A program made the translations under genes and the position numbers. Below the pieces are notes generated by a model. That model ran no database searches. It had not been told where the DNA came from and was given only the letters and a program-made list of their open reading frames with translations. From positions 29,638,001 through 29,702,000 of the forward strand of contig NC_079883.1 in the NCBI RefSeq assembly GCF_029227915.1: DNA of 64,000 bases, read 5' to 3'. Every line of letters begins with the position of its first letter. Position 1 is the first letter of the stretch. This document shows, piece by piece, positions 13,051-26,540 of this stretch. The DNA comes from Hydractinia symbiolongicarpus. Its lineage: Eukaryota > Cnidaria > Hydrozoa > Anthoathecata > Hydractiniidae.

Positions 13051-14534
13051 AGTATCCGGATAATACTAGGTTGCATTGCTTTTAACAGTGAAACGGTTGA
13101 CTGTGGGACTTAATTGAACTGATTTAGGACTTTGACCTTATAAATGTGATAAATGAGCCAGTTTGACTACAAGAAATAACATTCTTCTTAATTTGACTTG
13201 ATTGCTGGAACTCAGCGATTACAATGGGCGCTGTGGTAGCGCTTTATTAAAAAATTAGGATAAATATATCATTTTTTACTGTGGGACCAATCCAAGCCAT
13301 TAGTTCGCGCTGAAGAAATAGAGACATTCTTAAAAATACATTTTATCGACTTCTTGGCCGTATCAATCCGTTTGAGCTACAACGGTTGCGTCACATCTTC
13401 GTACCAACATGTATTTAGCGATATTTTTCTGATATTACTAGGTTGCATCGCCTTTAACAATGAAACGATTGACTGTTGGACTTAATTGAACTAACTTTGG
13501 ACTGTGACCTGATAAATGTTATAAATAAGCCAGTTTGACTACAAGAAATAACATTCTTCTTAATTTGACATGATTGCTGGAACTCAGCGATTACATTGGG
13601 CGCTGTGGTAGCACCTTATTAAAAAATTTAAATAAAAAAGTCATTTTTTACTGTGGGACCAATCCTACCCGTTATCGCGCGCTGAAGAAAAAGCGACAGT
13701 TTCAAAAACTACATTTCATTGACTTTCTAACGGATCAATCCGTTTGAGTTACAACTGTTGCGTGGCTTATTCGTCCCCACATGTATTTAGCGATAGAATT
13801 CAGATATTACTAGGTTGCATCGCTTTTAACAGTGAAACATTTGACTGTGGGACTTAATTGAACTGATTTTGTACTTTGACCTGATAAATGTGATAAATGA
13901 GCCAGTTTGACTATAGGAAGTAACATTCTTCTTAATTTGACTTGATTGCTGGAACTCAGCGATTAAACTGGGCGCTGTGGTAGCGCTTTATTAAAAAATT
14001 AAGATAAATAAGTCATCTTTTACTGTGGGACCAATCCAAGCCGTTAGTTCGCGCTGAAGAAATGGAGACATTCTCAAAAACTACATTTCATCAACTTCTT
14101 GGCCGTATCAATCCGTTTGAGTTACAACGGTTGCGTCACATATTCGTACCAACATGTATTTAGCGATATTTTTCTGATATTACTAGGTTGCATCGTCTTT
14201 AACAATGAAACGATTAACTGTGGGACTTAATTGAACTAACTTTGGACTGTGACCTTATAAATGTGATAAATGAGCCAGTTTGATTACAAGAAGTAACATT
14301 CTTCTTAATTTGACTTGATTGCTGCAACTCAGCGATTGCACTGGGCGCTGTGGTAGCACTTTATTAAAAAATTAGGATAAATAAGTCATTTTTTATTGTG
14401 GGACGAATCCTAGCTGTTAGATCGCGCTGAAGAAATAGAGAAAGTTTCAAGAACTACATTTCATTGACTTACTAACGGTGTCAGTCCGCTGGAGTTACAA
14501 CGGCTGCGCCACATATTCGTCCCCACATGTATTT
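13051..14534 (+). repeat. Mosaic satellite holding the haplotypes joined at 3934
   Basis: Full monomers of mixed haplotype are present. The CCTACCCGTTATCGCGCGC / CGGATCAATCC / GCGTGGC string at about 13660-13770 and the CCTAGCTGTTAGATCGC string at about 14410 are the closest matches to the two sides of the truncated monomer at 3934. TAAATATATCATTTTTTAC near 13260 matches about 6172. No non-satellite sequence is present. Confidence 0.75.
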
Positions 14535-17330
14535 AGCGATAGTATTTGAATATTACTAGGTTGCATCGCTTTTAACAGTGAAACGTTTGACTGTGGGACT
14601 TAATTGAACTGATTTTGGACTTTGGCCTTATAAATGTGATAAATGAGTTAGTTTGATTACAAGAAATAACATTCTTCTTAATTTGACTTGACTTGCTGGA
14701 ACTCAGCGATTGCACTGGGCGCTGTGGTAGCACTTCATTTAAAAATTTAAATAAAAAAGTCATTTTTTACTGTGGGACCAATCCTAGCTGTTATCGCGCG
14801 CTGAAGAAATAGCGACAGTTTCAAAAACTACATTTCATTGACTTTCTAACGGTATCAATCCGTTTGAGTTACAACTGTTGCGTCATGTATTCGTCCCCAC
14901 ATGTATTTAGCGATATTATTCAGATATTACTAGGTTGCATCGCTTTTAACAGTGAAACATTTGACTGTGGGACTTAATTGAACTGATTTTGGACTTTGAC
15001 CTGATAAATGTGATAAATGAGCCAGTTTGACTATAGGAAGTAACATTCTTCTTAATTTGACTTGATTGCTGGAACTCAGCGATTACACTGGGCGCTGTGG
15101 TAGCGCTTTAATAAAAAATTAAGATAAATAAGTCATCTTTTACTGTGGGACCAATCCAAGCGGTTAGTTCGCGCTAAAGAAATAGAGACATTCTCAAAAA
15201 CTACATTTCATCAACTTCTTGGCCGTATCAATCCGTTTGAGTTACAACGGTTGCGTCACATATTCGTACCAACATGTATTTAGCGATATTTTTCTGATAT
15301 TACTAGGTTGCATCGCCTTTAACAATGAAATGATTGACTGTGGGATTTAATTGAACTAACTTTGGACTGTGACCTGATAAATGTAATAAATAAGCCAGTT
15401 TGACCACAAGAAATGACATTCTTCTTAATTTGACATGATTGCTGGAACTCAGCGATTACACTGGGCGCTGTGGTAGCACTTCATTTAAAAAATTAAATAA
15501 AAAAAGTCAATTTTTACAGTGGGACCAATCCCAGCCGTTATCGCGCGCTGAAGAATTAGCGACAGTTTCAAAAACTACATTTCATTGACTTTCTAACGGT
15601 ATCAATCCGTTTGAGTTACAACTGTTGCGTCACATGTTCGTCCCCACATGTTTTTAGCGATAGTATTCAGATATTACTAGGTTGCATCGCTTTTAACAGT
15701 GAAACATTTGACTGTGGGACTTAATTGAACTGATTTTGGACTTTGACCTTATAAATGTGATAAATGAGCCAGTTTGACTACAAGAAGTAACATTCTTCAT
15801 AATTTGACTTGATTGCTGGAACTCAGCGATTACACTGGGCGCTGTGGTAGCACTTTATTAAAAAATTAGGATAAATAAGTCATTTTTTATTGTGGGACGA
15901 ATCCTAGCCGTTAGATCGCGCTGAAGAAATAGGGAAAGTTTCAAGAACTACATTTCATTGACTTACTAACGGTGTCAGTCCGCTTGAGTTACAACGGCTG
16001 CGCCACATATTCGTCCCCACATGTATTTAGCGATAGTATTTGAATATTACTAGGTTGCATCGCTTTTAACAGTGAAACGTTTGACTGTGGGACTTAATTG
16101 AACTGATTTTGGACTTTGGCCTTATAAATTTGATAAATGAGTTAGTTTGATTACAAGAAATAACATTCTTCTTAATTTGACTTGACTTGCTGGAACTCAG
16201 CGATTGCACTGGGCGCTGTGGTAGCACTTCATTTAAAAATGTAAATAAAAAAGTATTTTTTTACTGTGGGACCAATCCTAGCCGTTATCGCGCGCTGAAG
16301 AAATAGCGACAGTTTCAAAAACTACATTTCATTGACTTTCTAACGGTATCAATCCGTTTGAGTTACAACTGTTGCGTCATGTATTCGTCCCCACATGTAC
16401 TTAGCGATATTATTCAGATATTACTAGGTTGCATCGCTTTTAACAGTGAAACATTTGACTGTGGGACTTAATTGAACTGATTTTGGACTTTGACCTGATA
16501 AATGTGATAAATGAGCCAGTTTGACTATAGGAAGTAACATTCTTCTTAATTTGACTTGATTGCTGGAACTCAGCGATTACACTGGGCGCTGTGGTAGCGC
16601 TTTATTAAAAAATTAAGATAAATAACTCATCTTTTACTGTGGGACCAATCCAAGCGGTTAGTTCGCGCTAAAGAAATAGAGACATTCTCAAAAACTACAT
16701 TTCATCAACTTCTTGGTCGTATCAATCCGTTTGAGATACAACGGTTGCGTCACATATTCGTACCAACATGCATTTAGCGATATTTTTCTGATATTACTAG
16801 GTTGCATCGCCTTTAACAATGAAATGATTGACTGTGGGATTTAATTGAACTAACTTTGGACTGTGACCTGATAAATGTAATAAATAAGCCAGTTTGACTA
16901 CAGGAAATGACATTCTTCTTAATTTGACATGATTGCTGGAACTCAGCGATTACACTGGGCGCTGCGGTAGCACTTCATTAAAAAAATTAAATAAAAAAAG
17001 TCATTTTTTACAGTGGGACCGATCCCAGCCGTTATCACGCGCTGAAGAATTAGCGACAGTTTCAAAAACTACATTTCATTGACTTTCTAACGGTATCAAT
17101 CCGTTTGAGTTACAACTGTTGCGTCACATGTTCGTCCCCACATGTATTTAGCGATAGTATTCAGATATTACTAGGTTGCATCGCTTTAACAGTGAAACAT
17201 TTGACTGTGGGACTTAATTGAACTGATTTTGGACTTTGACCTTATAAATGTGATAAATGAGCCAGTTTGACTACAAGAAGTAACATTCTTCATAATTTGA
17301 CTTGATTGCTGGAACTCAGCGATTACACTT
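14535..17330 (+). repeat. 4-mer HOR (about 1495 bp), two copies
   Basis: The four-monomer string seen at 6330-7826 recurs here twice: the GAGTTAGTTTGATTACAAG monomer begins near 14572 and again near 16067. Both copies carry GACTATAGGAAG, GATATTTTTCTGATATTACT with ACAATGAAATG, GTTCGTCCCCACATGT and ATTCTTCATAATTTG. They separate at about 17330, where the second reads CACTTGGCGCTATGGTAG. The second copy is also the start of the 8-mer unit. Confidence 0.78.
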
Positions 17331-19108
17331 GGCGCTATGGTAGCGCTTTATTAAAAATTAAGATAAATGTGTCATTTTTTACTGTGGGACCAATCCAAGC
17401 GTTAGTTCGCGCTGAAGAAATAGAGACATTCTCAAAAACTACATTTCATCAAATTCTTGGCCGTATTAATCCGTTTGAGTTACAACGGTTGCGTCACATA
17501 TTCGTACCAACATGTATTTAGGGATATTTTTCTGATATTACTAGGTTGCATCGCCTTTAACAATAAAACGATTGACTGTGGGACTTAATTGAATTAACTT
17601 TGGACTGTGACCTTATAAATGTGATAAATGAGCCATTTTGATTACAAGAACTAACATTCTTCTTAATTTGACTTGATTGCTGGAACTCAGCGATTGCACT
17701 GGGCGCTGTGGTAGCACTTTATTGAAAAATTAGGATACATAAGTCATTTTTTACTGTGGGACCAATCCTAGCGGTTAGATCGCGCTAAAGAAATAGAGAA
17801 AGTTTCAAAAACTACATTTCATTGACTCACTAACGGTGTCAATCCGTTTGAGTTACAACGGTTGCGTCACATATTCGTACCAACATGTATTTAGTGATTT
17901 TCTTCAGATATTTCTATATTATATTGCTTTTAACAGTGAAATGATTGACTTTGGAACTTAATTGAACTAACTTGGGAGTGTGACCTTATAAATGTGATAA
18001 GTTAGCCAACTGGACCCAAGAAATAACATTCTTCTTAATTTGACATGCTTGCCGGAACTCAGCGATTACACTGGGCGCTGTGGTAGCACTTCATTTAAAA
18101 ATTTAAATAGAAAAGTCATTTTTTACTGTGGGACCAATCCTAGCCGTTATCGCGCGCTGGAGAAATAGCGACAGTTTCAAACACTACATTTCATTGAATT
18201 TCTAACGGTATCAATCCGTTTGAGTTACAACTGTTGCGTCACATATTCATCCCCACATCTATTTAGCGATACTATTCAGATATTACTAGGTTGCATCGCT
18301 TTTAACAGTGAAACATTTGACGGTGGGACTTAATTGAACTGATTTTGGACTTTGACCTTATAAATGGGATAAATGAGCCAGTTTGACTACAAGAAGTAAC
18401 ATTCTTCTTAATTTGACTTGATTGCTGGAACTCAGCGATTACTCTGGGCGCTGTGGTAGCGCTTTATTAAAAAATTAGGAGAAATAATTCATTTTTTACT
18501 GTGGGACCAATCCAAGCCGTTAGTTCGCGCTGAAAAAATAGAGACATTCTCAAAAACTAAATTTCATTAACTTCTTGGCCGTATCAATCCGTTTGAGTTA
18601 CAACGGTTGCGTCACATATTCGTACCAACATGTATTTAGCGATATTTTTCTGATATTACTAGGTTGCATCGCCTTTAACAATGAAATGATTGACTGTGGG
18701 ATTTAATTGAACTAACTTTGGACTGTGACCTGATAAATGTGATAAATGAGCCAGTTTGATTACAAGAAGTAACATTCTTCTTAATTTGACTTGATTTGCT
18801 GGAACTCAGCGATTGCACTGGGCGCTGTGGTAGCACTTCATTTAAAAATGTAAATAAAAAAGTAATTTTTTACTGTGGGACCAATCCTAGCCGTTATCGC
18901 GCGCTGAAGAAATAGCGACAGTTTCAAAAACTACATTTCATTGACTTTCTAACGGTATCAATCCGTTTGAGTTACAACTGTTGCGTCATGTATTCGTCCC
19001 CACATGTATTTAGCGATATTATTCAGATATTACTAGGTTGCATCGCTTTTAACAGTGAAACATTTGACTGTGGGACTTAATTGAACTGATTTTGGACTTT
19101 GACCTGAT
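16126..19108 (+). repeat. 8-mer HOR (2983 bp), copy 1
   Basis: Eight monomers repeat from 19109. The left edge is set by AAATTTGATAAATGAGTTAG at 16126 and 19109, because sequence upstream differs (TTTGGCCTTAT against TTTGACCTGAT). Shared variants are AAAGTATTTTTTTACTG, AAATAACTCATC, CACTTGGCGCTATGG, GGGATATTTTTCTG, TTGAAAAATTAGGATACATA, TCTATATTATAT and CCCCACATCTATTTAGCG. A 71-codon open frame at 17306-17521 lies inside and travels with the HOR. It crosses ordinary monomer sequence and is not annotated as a gene. Confidence 0.85.
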
Positions 19109-21935
19109 AAATTTGATAAATGAGTTAGTTTGATTACAAGAAATAACATTCTTCTTAATTTGACCTGACTTGCTGGAACTCAGCGATTGCACTGGGCGCT
19201 GTGGTAGCACTTCATTTAAAAATGTAAATAAAAAAGTATTTTTTTACTGTGGGACCAATCCTAGCCGTTATCGCGCGCTGAAGAAATAGCGACAGTTTCA
19301 AAAACTACATTTCATTGACTTTCTAACGGTATCAATCCGTTTGAGTTACAACTGTTGCGTCATGTATTCGTCCCCACATGTACTTAGCGATATTATTCAG
19401 ATATTACTAGGTTGCATCGCTTTTAACAGTGAAACATTTGACTGTGGGACTTAATTGAACTGATTTTGGACTTTGACCTGATAAATGTGATAAATGAGCC
19501 AGTTTGACTATAGGAAGTAACATTCTTCTTAATTTGACTTGATTGCTGGAACTCAGCGATTACACTGGGCGCTGTGGTAGCGCTTTATTAAAAAATTAAG
19601 ATAAATAACTCATCTTTTACTGTGGGACCAATCCAAGCGGTTAGTTCGCGCTAAAGAAATAGAGACATTCTCAAAAACTACATTTCATCAACTTCTTGGT
19701 CGTATCAATCCGTTTGAGATACAACGGTTGCGTCACATATTCGTACCAACATGCATTTAGCGATATTTTTCTGATATTACTAGGTTGCATCGCCTTTAAC
19801 AATGAAATGAATGACTGTGGGATTTAATTGAACTAACTTTGGACTGTGACCTGATAAATGTAATAAATAAGCCAGTTTGACTACAGGAAATGACATTCTT
19901 CTTAATTTGACATGATTGCTGGAACTCAGCGATTACACTGGGCGCTGTGGTAGCACTTCATTTAAAAAATTAAATAAAAAAGTCATTTTTTACAGTGGGA
20001 CCAATCCCAGCCGTTATCGCGCGCTGAAGAATTAGCGACAGTTTCAAAAACTACATTTCATTGACTTTTTAACGGTATCAATCCGTTTGAGTTACAACTG
20101 TTGCGTCACATGTTCGTCCCCACATGTATTTAGCGATAGTATTCAGATATTACTAGGTTGCATCGCTTTTAACAGTGAAACATTTGACTGTGGGACTTAA
20201 TTGAACTGATTTTGGACTTTGACCTTATAAATGTGATAAATGAGCCAGTTTGACTACAAGAAGTAACATTCTTCATAATTTGACATGATTGCTGGAACTC
20301 AGCGATTACACTTGGCGCTATGGTAGCGCTTTATTAAAAATTAAGATAAATATGTCATTTTTTACTGTGGGACCAATCCAAGCGTTAGTTCGCGCTGAAG
20401 AAATAGAGACATTCTCAAAAACTACATTTCATCAAATTCTTGGCCGTATCAATCCGTTTGAGTTACAACGGTTGCGTCACATATTCGTACCAACATGTAT
20501 TTAGGGATATTTTTCTGATATTACTAGGTTGCATCGCCTTTAACAATGAAACGATTGACTGTGGCACTTAATTGAACTAACGTTGGACTGTGACCTTATA
20601 AATGTGATAAATGAGCCAGTTTGATTACAAGAACTAACATTCTTCTTAATTTGACTTGATTGCTGGAACTCAGCGATTGCACTGGGCGCTGTGGTAGCAC
20701 TTTATTGAAAAATTAGGATACATAAGTCATTTTTTACTGTGGGACCAATCCTAGCGGTTAGATCGCGCTGAAGAAATAGAGAAAGTTTCAAAAACTACAT
20801 TTCATTGACTCACTAACGGTGTCAATCCGTTTGAGTTACAACGGTTGCGTCACATATTCGTACCAACATGTATTTAGTGATTTTCTTCAGATATTTCTAT
20901 ATTATATCGCTTTTAACAGTGAAACGATTGACTGTGGAACTTAATTGAACTAACTTGGGAGTGTGACCTTATAAATGTGATAAGTTAGCGAACTGGACCC
21001 AAGAAATAACATTCTTCTTAATTTGACATGCTTGCCGGAACTCAGCGATTACACTGGGCGCTGTGGTAGCACTTCATTTAAAAATTTAAATAGAAAAGTC
21101 ATTTTTTACTGTGGGACCAATCCTAGCCGTTATCGCGCGCTGAAGAAATAGCGACAGTTTCAAAAACTACATTTCATTGAATTTCTAACGGTATCAATCC
21201 GTTTGAGTTACAACTGTTGCGTCATATATTCATCCCCACATCTATTTAGCGATACTATTCAGATATTACTAGGTTGCATCGCTTTTAACAGTGAAACATT
21301 TGACTGTGGGACTTAATTGAACTGATTTTGGACTTTGACTTTATAAATGGGATAAATGAGCCAGTTTGACTACAAGAAGTAACATTCTTCTTAATTTGAC
21401 TTGATTGCTGGAACTCAGCGATTACTCTGGGCGCTGTGGTAGCGCTTTATTAAAAAATTAGGAGAAATAATTCATTTTTTACTGCAGGACCAATCCAAGC
21501 CGTTAGTTCGCGCTGAAAAAATAGAGACATTCTCAAAAACTAAATTTCATTAACTTCTTGGCCGTATCAATCCGTTTGAGTTACAACGGTTGCGTCACAT
21601 ATTCGTACCAACATGTATTTAGCGATATTTTTCTGATATTACTAGGTTGCATCGCCTTTAACAATGAAATGATTGACTGTGGGATTTAATTGAACTAACT
21701 TTGGACTGTGACCTGATAAATGTGATAAATGAGCCAGTTTGATTACAAGAAGTAACATTCTTCTTAATTTGACTTGATTTGCTGGAACTCAGCGATTGCA
21801 CTGGTTGCTGTGGTAGCACTTCATTTAAAAATGTAAATAAAAAAGTAATTTTTTACTGTGGGACCAATCCTAGCCGTTATCGCGCGCTGAAGAAATAGCG
21901 ACAGTTTCAAAAACTACATTTCATTGACTTTCTAA
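19109..21935 (+). repeat. 8-mer HOR (2983 bp), copy 2, incomplete
   Basis: The sequence follows 16126-18952 closely, with scattered differences such as CGCTTTTAAC where copy 1 has CGCTTTAAC (17181) and ACTGCAGGACC near 21481 where copy 1 has ACTGTGGGACC. It ends near 21935 inside the eighth monomer, where TTAATCCGCTTGAG and TTGTGTCACATAATCG replace the expected CAATCCGTTTGAG and GCGTCATGTATTCG. The copy is therefore slightly shorter than a full unit. Confidence 0.83.
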
Positions 21936-23034
21936 CGGTATTAATCCGCTTGAGTTACAACTGTTGTGTCACATAATCGTCCACACATGTATTTAGCGAT
22001 AGTATTCAGATATTACTAGGTTGCATCGCTTTTAACAGTGAAACATTTGACTGTGGGACTTAATTGAACTGATTTTGAACTTTGACCTTATAAATGGGAT
22101 AAATGAGCCAGTTTGACTACAAGAAGTAACATTCTTCTTAATTTGACTTGATTGCTGGAACTCAGCGGTTACACTGGGCGCTGTGGTAGCGCTTTATTAA
22201 AAAATTAAGATAAATAAGTCATTTTTTACTGTGAGACCAATCCAAGCGTTAGTTTGCGCTGAAGAAATAGAGACATTCTCAAAAACTTCATTTCATCAAC
22301 TTCTTGGCCGTATCAATCCGTTTGAGTTACAACGGTTGCGTCACATATTCGTACCAACATGTATTTAGCGATATTTTTCTGATATTACTAGGTTGCATCG
22401 CCTTAAACAATGAAACGATTGACTGTGGGACTTAATTGAACTAACTTTGGACTGTGACCTGATAAATATTATAAATAAGCCAGTTTGACTACAAGAAATA
22501 ACATTCTTCCTAATTTGACATGATTGCTGGAACTCAGCGATTACACTGGGCGCTGTGGTAGCACTTCATTTAAAAATTTAAATAAAAAAGTCATTTTTTA
22601 CTGTGGGACCAATCCTAGCCGTTATCGCGCGCTAAAGAAATAGCGACAGTTTCAAAAACTACATTTCATTGACTTTCTAACGGTATCAATCTGCTTGAGT
22701 TACAACTGTTGCGTCACATATTCGTCCCCACATGTATTTAGCAATAGTATTCGGATATTACTAGGTTGCATCGCTTTCAACAGTGAAACGGTTGACTGTG
22801 GGACTTAATTGAACCGACTCTGTACTATGTTCTTATAAATGTGATAGATGAGCCAATTGGTCTTCAAGGAATAACTTTCTTCTTAATTTGACATGATGGC
22901 TGGAATTCATCGATTACATTAGGATCTGTGGTAGCGCTTTATTTAAAAATTTAGATAAATAAGTATTTTCTTACTGTTAGACCAATCCTGGCCGTTAGCA
23001 TGCCCTGAATAAATAGAAACATTTTCAAAGACTA
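21936..23034 (+). repeat. Divergent satellite segment between long HOR copies
   Basis: About three monomers carry a characteristic string: ACTCAGCGGTTACAC (22160), AACTTCATTTCATC, GCCTTAAACAATG, GCGCGCTAAAGAAATAGCG, CGCTTTCAACAG and GAACCGACTCTGTACTATG. Parts recur at 25141-25680 (offsets about 2980 and 2607). The same string in reverse complement forms the inverted segment near 59.4-60.3 kb. Only satellite sequence is visible. Confidence 0.75.
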
Positions 23035-25140
23035 CATTTCATTGACTTTCTAACGGTATCAATCCATTTGAGTTACAACTGTTGCGTCATTTATTCGTCC
23101 CCACATGTATTTAGCGATATTATTCAGATATTACTAGGTTGCATCGCTTTTAACAGTGAAACATTTGACTGTGGGACTTAATTGAACTGATTTTGGACTT
23201 TGACCTGATAAATGTGATAAATGAGCCAGTTTGACTACAAGAAGTAACATTCTTCTTAATTTGACTTGATTGCTGGAACTCAGCGATTACACTGGGCGCT
23301 GTGGTAGCGCTTTATTAAAAAATTAAGATAAATAAGTCATCTTTTACTGTGGGACCAATCCAAGCGGTTAGTTCGCGCTAAAGAAATAGAGACATTCTCA
23401 AAAACTACATTTCATCAACTTCTTGGTCGTATCTATCCGTTTGAGTTACAACGGTTGCGTCACATATTCGTACCAACATGCATTTAGCGATATTTTTCTG
23501 ATATTACTAGGTTGCATCGCCTTTGACAATGAAATGATTGACTGTGGGATTTAATTTAACTAACTTTGGACTGTGACCTGATAAATGTAATAAATAAGCC
23601 AGTTTGACTACAAGAAATGACATTCTTCTTAATTTGACATGATTGCTGGAACTCAGCGATTACACTGGGCGCTGTAGTAGCACTTAATTTAAAAAATTAA
23701 ATAAAAAAAGTCATTTTTTACAGTGGGACCAATCCCAGCCGTTATCACGCGCTGAAGAATTAGCGACAGTTTCAAAAACTACATTTCATTGACTTTTTAA
23801 CGGTATCAATCCGTTTGAGTTACAACTGTTGCGTCACATGTTCGTCCCCACATGTATTTAGCCATAGTATTCAGATATTACTAGGTTGCATCGCTTTTAA
23901 CAGTGAAACATTTGACTGTGGGACTTAATTGAACTGATTTTGGACTTTGACCTTATAAATGTGATAAATGAGCCAGTTTGACTACAAGAAGTAACATTCT
24001 TCATAATTTGACTTGATTGCTGGAACTCAGCGATTACACTTGGCGCTATGGTAGCGCTTTATTAAAAATTAAGATAAATATGTCATTTTTTACTGTGGGA
24101 CCAATCCAAGCGTTAGTTCGCGCTGAAGAAATAGAGACATTCTCAAAAACTAAATTTCATCAAATTCTTGGCCGTATCAATCCGTTTGAGTTACAACGGT
24201 TGCGTCACATATTCGTACCAACATGTATTTAGGGATATTTTTCTGATATTACTAGGTTGCATCGCCTTTAACAATGAAACGATTGACTGTGGGACTTAAT
24301 TGAACTAACGTTGGACTGTGACCTTATAAATGTGATAAATGAGCCAGTTTGATTACAAGAACTAACATTCTTCTTAATTTGACTTGATTGCTGGAACTCA
24401 GCGATTGCACTGAGCGCTGTGGTAGCACTTTATTGAAAAATTAGGATACATAAGTCATTTTTTACTGTGGGACCAATCCTAGCGGTTAGATCGCGCTGAA
24501 GAAATAGAGAAAGTTTCAAAAACTACATTTCATTGACTCACTAACGGTGTCAATCCGATGAGTTACAACGGTTGCGTCACATATTCGTACCAACATGTAT
24601 TTAGTGATTTTCTTCAGATATTTCTATATTATATCGCTTCTAACAGTGAAACGATTGACTGTGGAACTTAATTGAACTAACTTGGGAGTGTGACCTTATA
24701 AATGTGATAAGTTAGCGAACTGGACCCAAGAAATAACATTCTTCTTAATTTGACATGCTTGCCGGAACTCAGCGATTACACTGGGCGCTGTGGTAGCACT
24801 TCATTTAAAAATTTAAATAGAAAAGTCTTTTTTTACTGTGGGACCAATCCTAGCTGTTATCGCGCGCTGAAGAAATAGCGACAGTTTCAAAAACTACATT
24901 TCATTGAATTTCTAACGGTATCAATCCGTTTGAGTTACAACTGTGGCGTCACATATTCATCCCCACATCTATTTAGCGATACTATTCAGATATTACTAGG
25001 TTGCATCGCTTTTAACAGTGAAACATTTGACTGTGGGACTTAATTGAACTGATTTTGGACTTTGACCTTATAAATGGGATAAATGAGCCAGTTTGACTAC
25101 AAGAAGTAACATTCTTCTTGATTTGACTTGATTGCTGGAA
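23035..25140 (+). repeat. Third copy of part of the 8-mer (offset 3728 bp from copy 2)
   Basis: The segment matches 19307-21412 and hence 16324-18429. Diagnostic variants are CTTCTTGGTCGTATC, CACTTGGCGCTATGG near 24035, GGGATATTTTTCTG, TTGAAAAATTAGGATACATA and CCCCACATCTATTTAGCG near 24961. Private changes include GTATCTATCCG near 23430 and CAATCCGATGAGTTAC near 24551, which has lost about two bases. Both edges are chimeric joins to other haplotypes. Confidence 0.8.
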
Positions 25141-26540
25141 CTCAGCGGTTACACTGGGCGCTGTGGTAGCGCTTTATTAAAAAATTAAGATAAATAAGTC
25201 ATTTTTTACTGTGAGACCAATCCAAGCGTTAGTTTGCGCTGAAGAAATAGAGACATTCTCAAAAACTTCATTTCATCAACTTCTTGGCCGTATCAATCCG
25301 TTTGAGTTACAACGGTTGCGTCACATATTCGTACCAACATGTATTTAGCGATAGTATTCGGATATTACTAGGTTGCATCGCTTTCAACAGTGAAACGGTT
25401 GACTGTGGGACTTAATTGAACCGACTCTGTACTATGTCCTTATAAATGTGATAGATGAGCCAATTGGTCTTCAAGGAATAACTTTCTTCTTAATTTGACA
25501 TGATGGCTGGAATTCATCGATTACATTAGGATCTGTGGTAGCGCTTTATTTAAAAATTTAGATAAATAAGTATTTTCTTACTGTTAGACCAATCCTGGCC
25601 GTTAGCATGCCCTGAATAAATAGAAACATTTTCAAAGACTACATTTCATTGACTTTCTAACGGTATCAATCCGTTTGAGTTACAACTTTTGTGTCACATA
25701 TTCGTCCCCACATGTATTTAGCGATAGTACTCGGATAATACTAGGTTGCATCGCTTTTAACAGTGAAACGGTTGACTGTGGGACTTAATAGAACTGATTT
25801 TGGACTTTGACCTTATAAATGCGATAAATGAGCCAGTTTGACTACAAGAAATAACATTCTTCTTAATTTGACATGATTGCTGGAAATCAGCGATTACATT
25901 GGGCGCTCTGATAGCACTTCATTTAAAAATTTAAATAAAATAGTCATTTTTTACTGTGGGACCAATCCAAGCGTTAGTTCGCGCTGAAGAAATAGAGACA
26001 TTCTCAAAAACTACATTTCATCAACTTCTTGGCCGCATTTAATCCGTTTGAGTTACAACGGTTGCGTCACATATTCGTACCAACATGTATTTAGCGATAT
26101 TTTTCTGATATTACTAGGTTGCATCGCCTTAAACAATGAAACGATTGACTGTGGGACTTAATTGAACTAATTTTTGGACTGTGAGCTGATAAATGTTATA
26201 AATAAGCCAGTTTGACTACAAGAAATAACATTCTTCTTAATTTGACATGATTGCTGGAACTCAGCGATTACACTGGGCGCTGTGATAGCACTTCATTTAA
26301 AAATTTAAATAAAAAAGTCATTTTTTACTGTGGGACCAATCCTAGCCGTTATCGCGCGCTAAAATAACAGCGACAGTTTCAAAAACTACATTTCATTGAC
26401 TTTCTAACGGTTTCAATCCGCTTGAGTTACATTTGTTGCGTCACATATTCGTCCCCACATGTATTTAGCGATAGTATTCGGATATTACTAGGTTGCATCG
26501 CTTTTAACAGTGAAACGGTTGACTGTGGGACTTAATTGAA
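25141..26540 (+). repeat. Mosaic satellite, chimeric copies of 22.1-23.0 kb
   Basis: The bases from 25141 to about 25345 match 22161-22365, then about 25345-25680 match about 22738-23073, skipping one monomer. This is a chimeric block in which the exchange took place within the TATTTAGCGATA region. The remainder is mixed monomers with a TAATTTTTGGACTGTGAGC variant near 26161. Nothing other than satellite is present. Confidence 0.72.

Noticed and set aside
6367-14763. Repeated 63-codon minus-strand open frames at 6367-6558, 7861-8052, 9726-9917 and 14572-14763
   Set aside because: They are the same stretch of one monomer haplotype copied with the HOR, begin and end at arbitrary points in the satellite, and show no recognisable domain. 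Sequence identity between copies equals that of the surrounding satellite, so there is no sign of coding selection.
17306-24232. 71-codon plus-strand open frames at 17306-17521, 20289-20504 and 24017-24232
   Set aside because: They exist because these monomers lost a base in the GCGTTAGTTCGCGC stretch, which opens a frame by chance. The copies are HOR duplicates and the protein resembles nothing recognisable.
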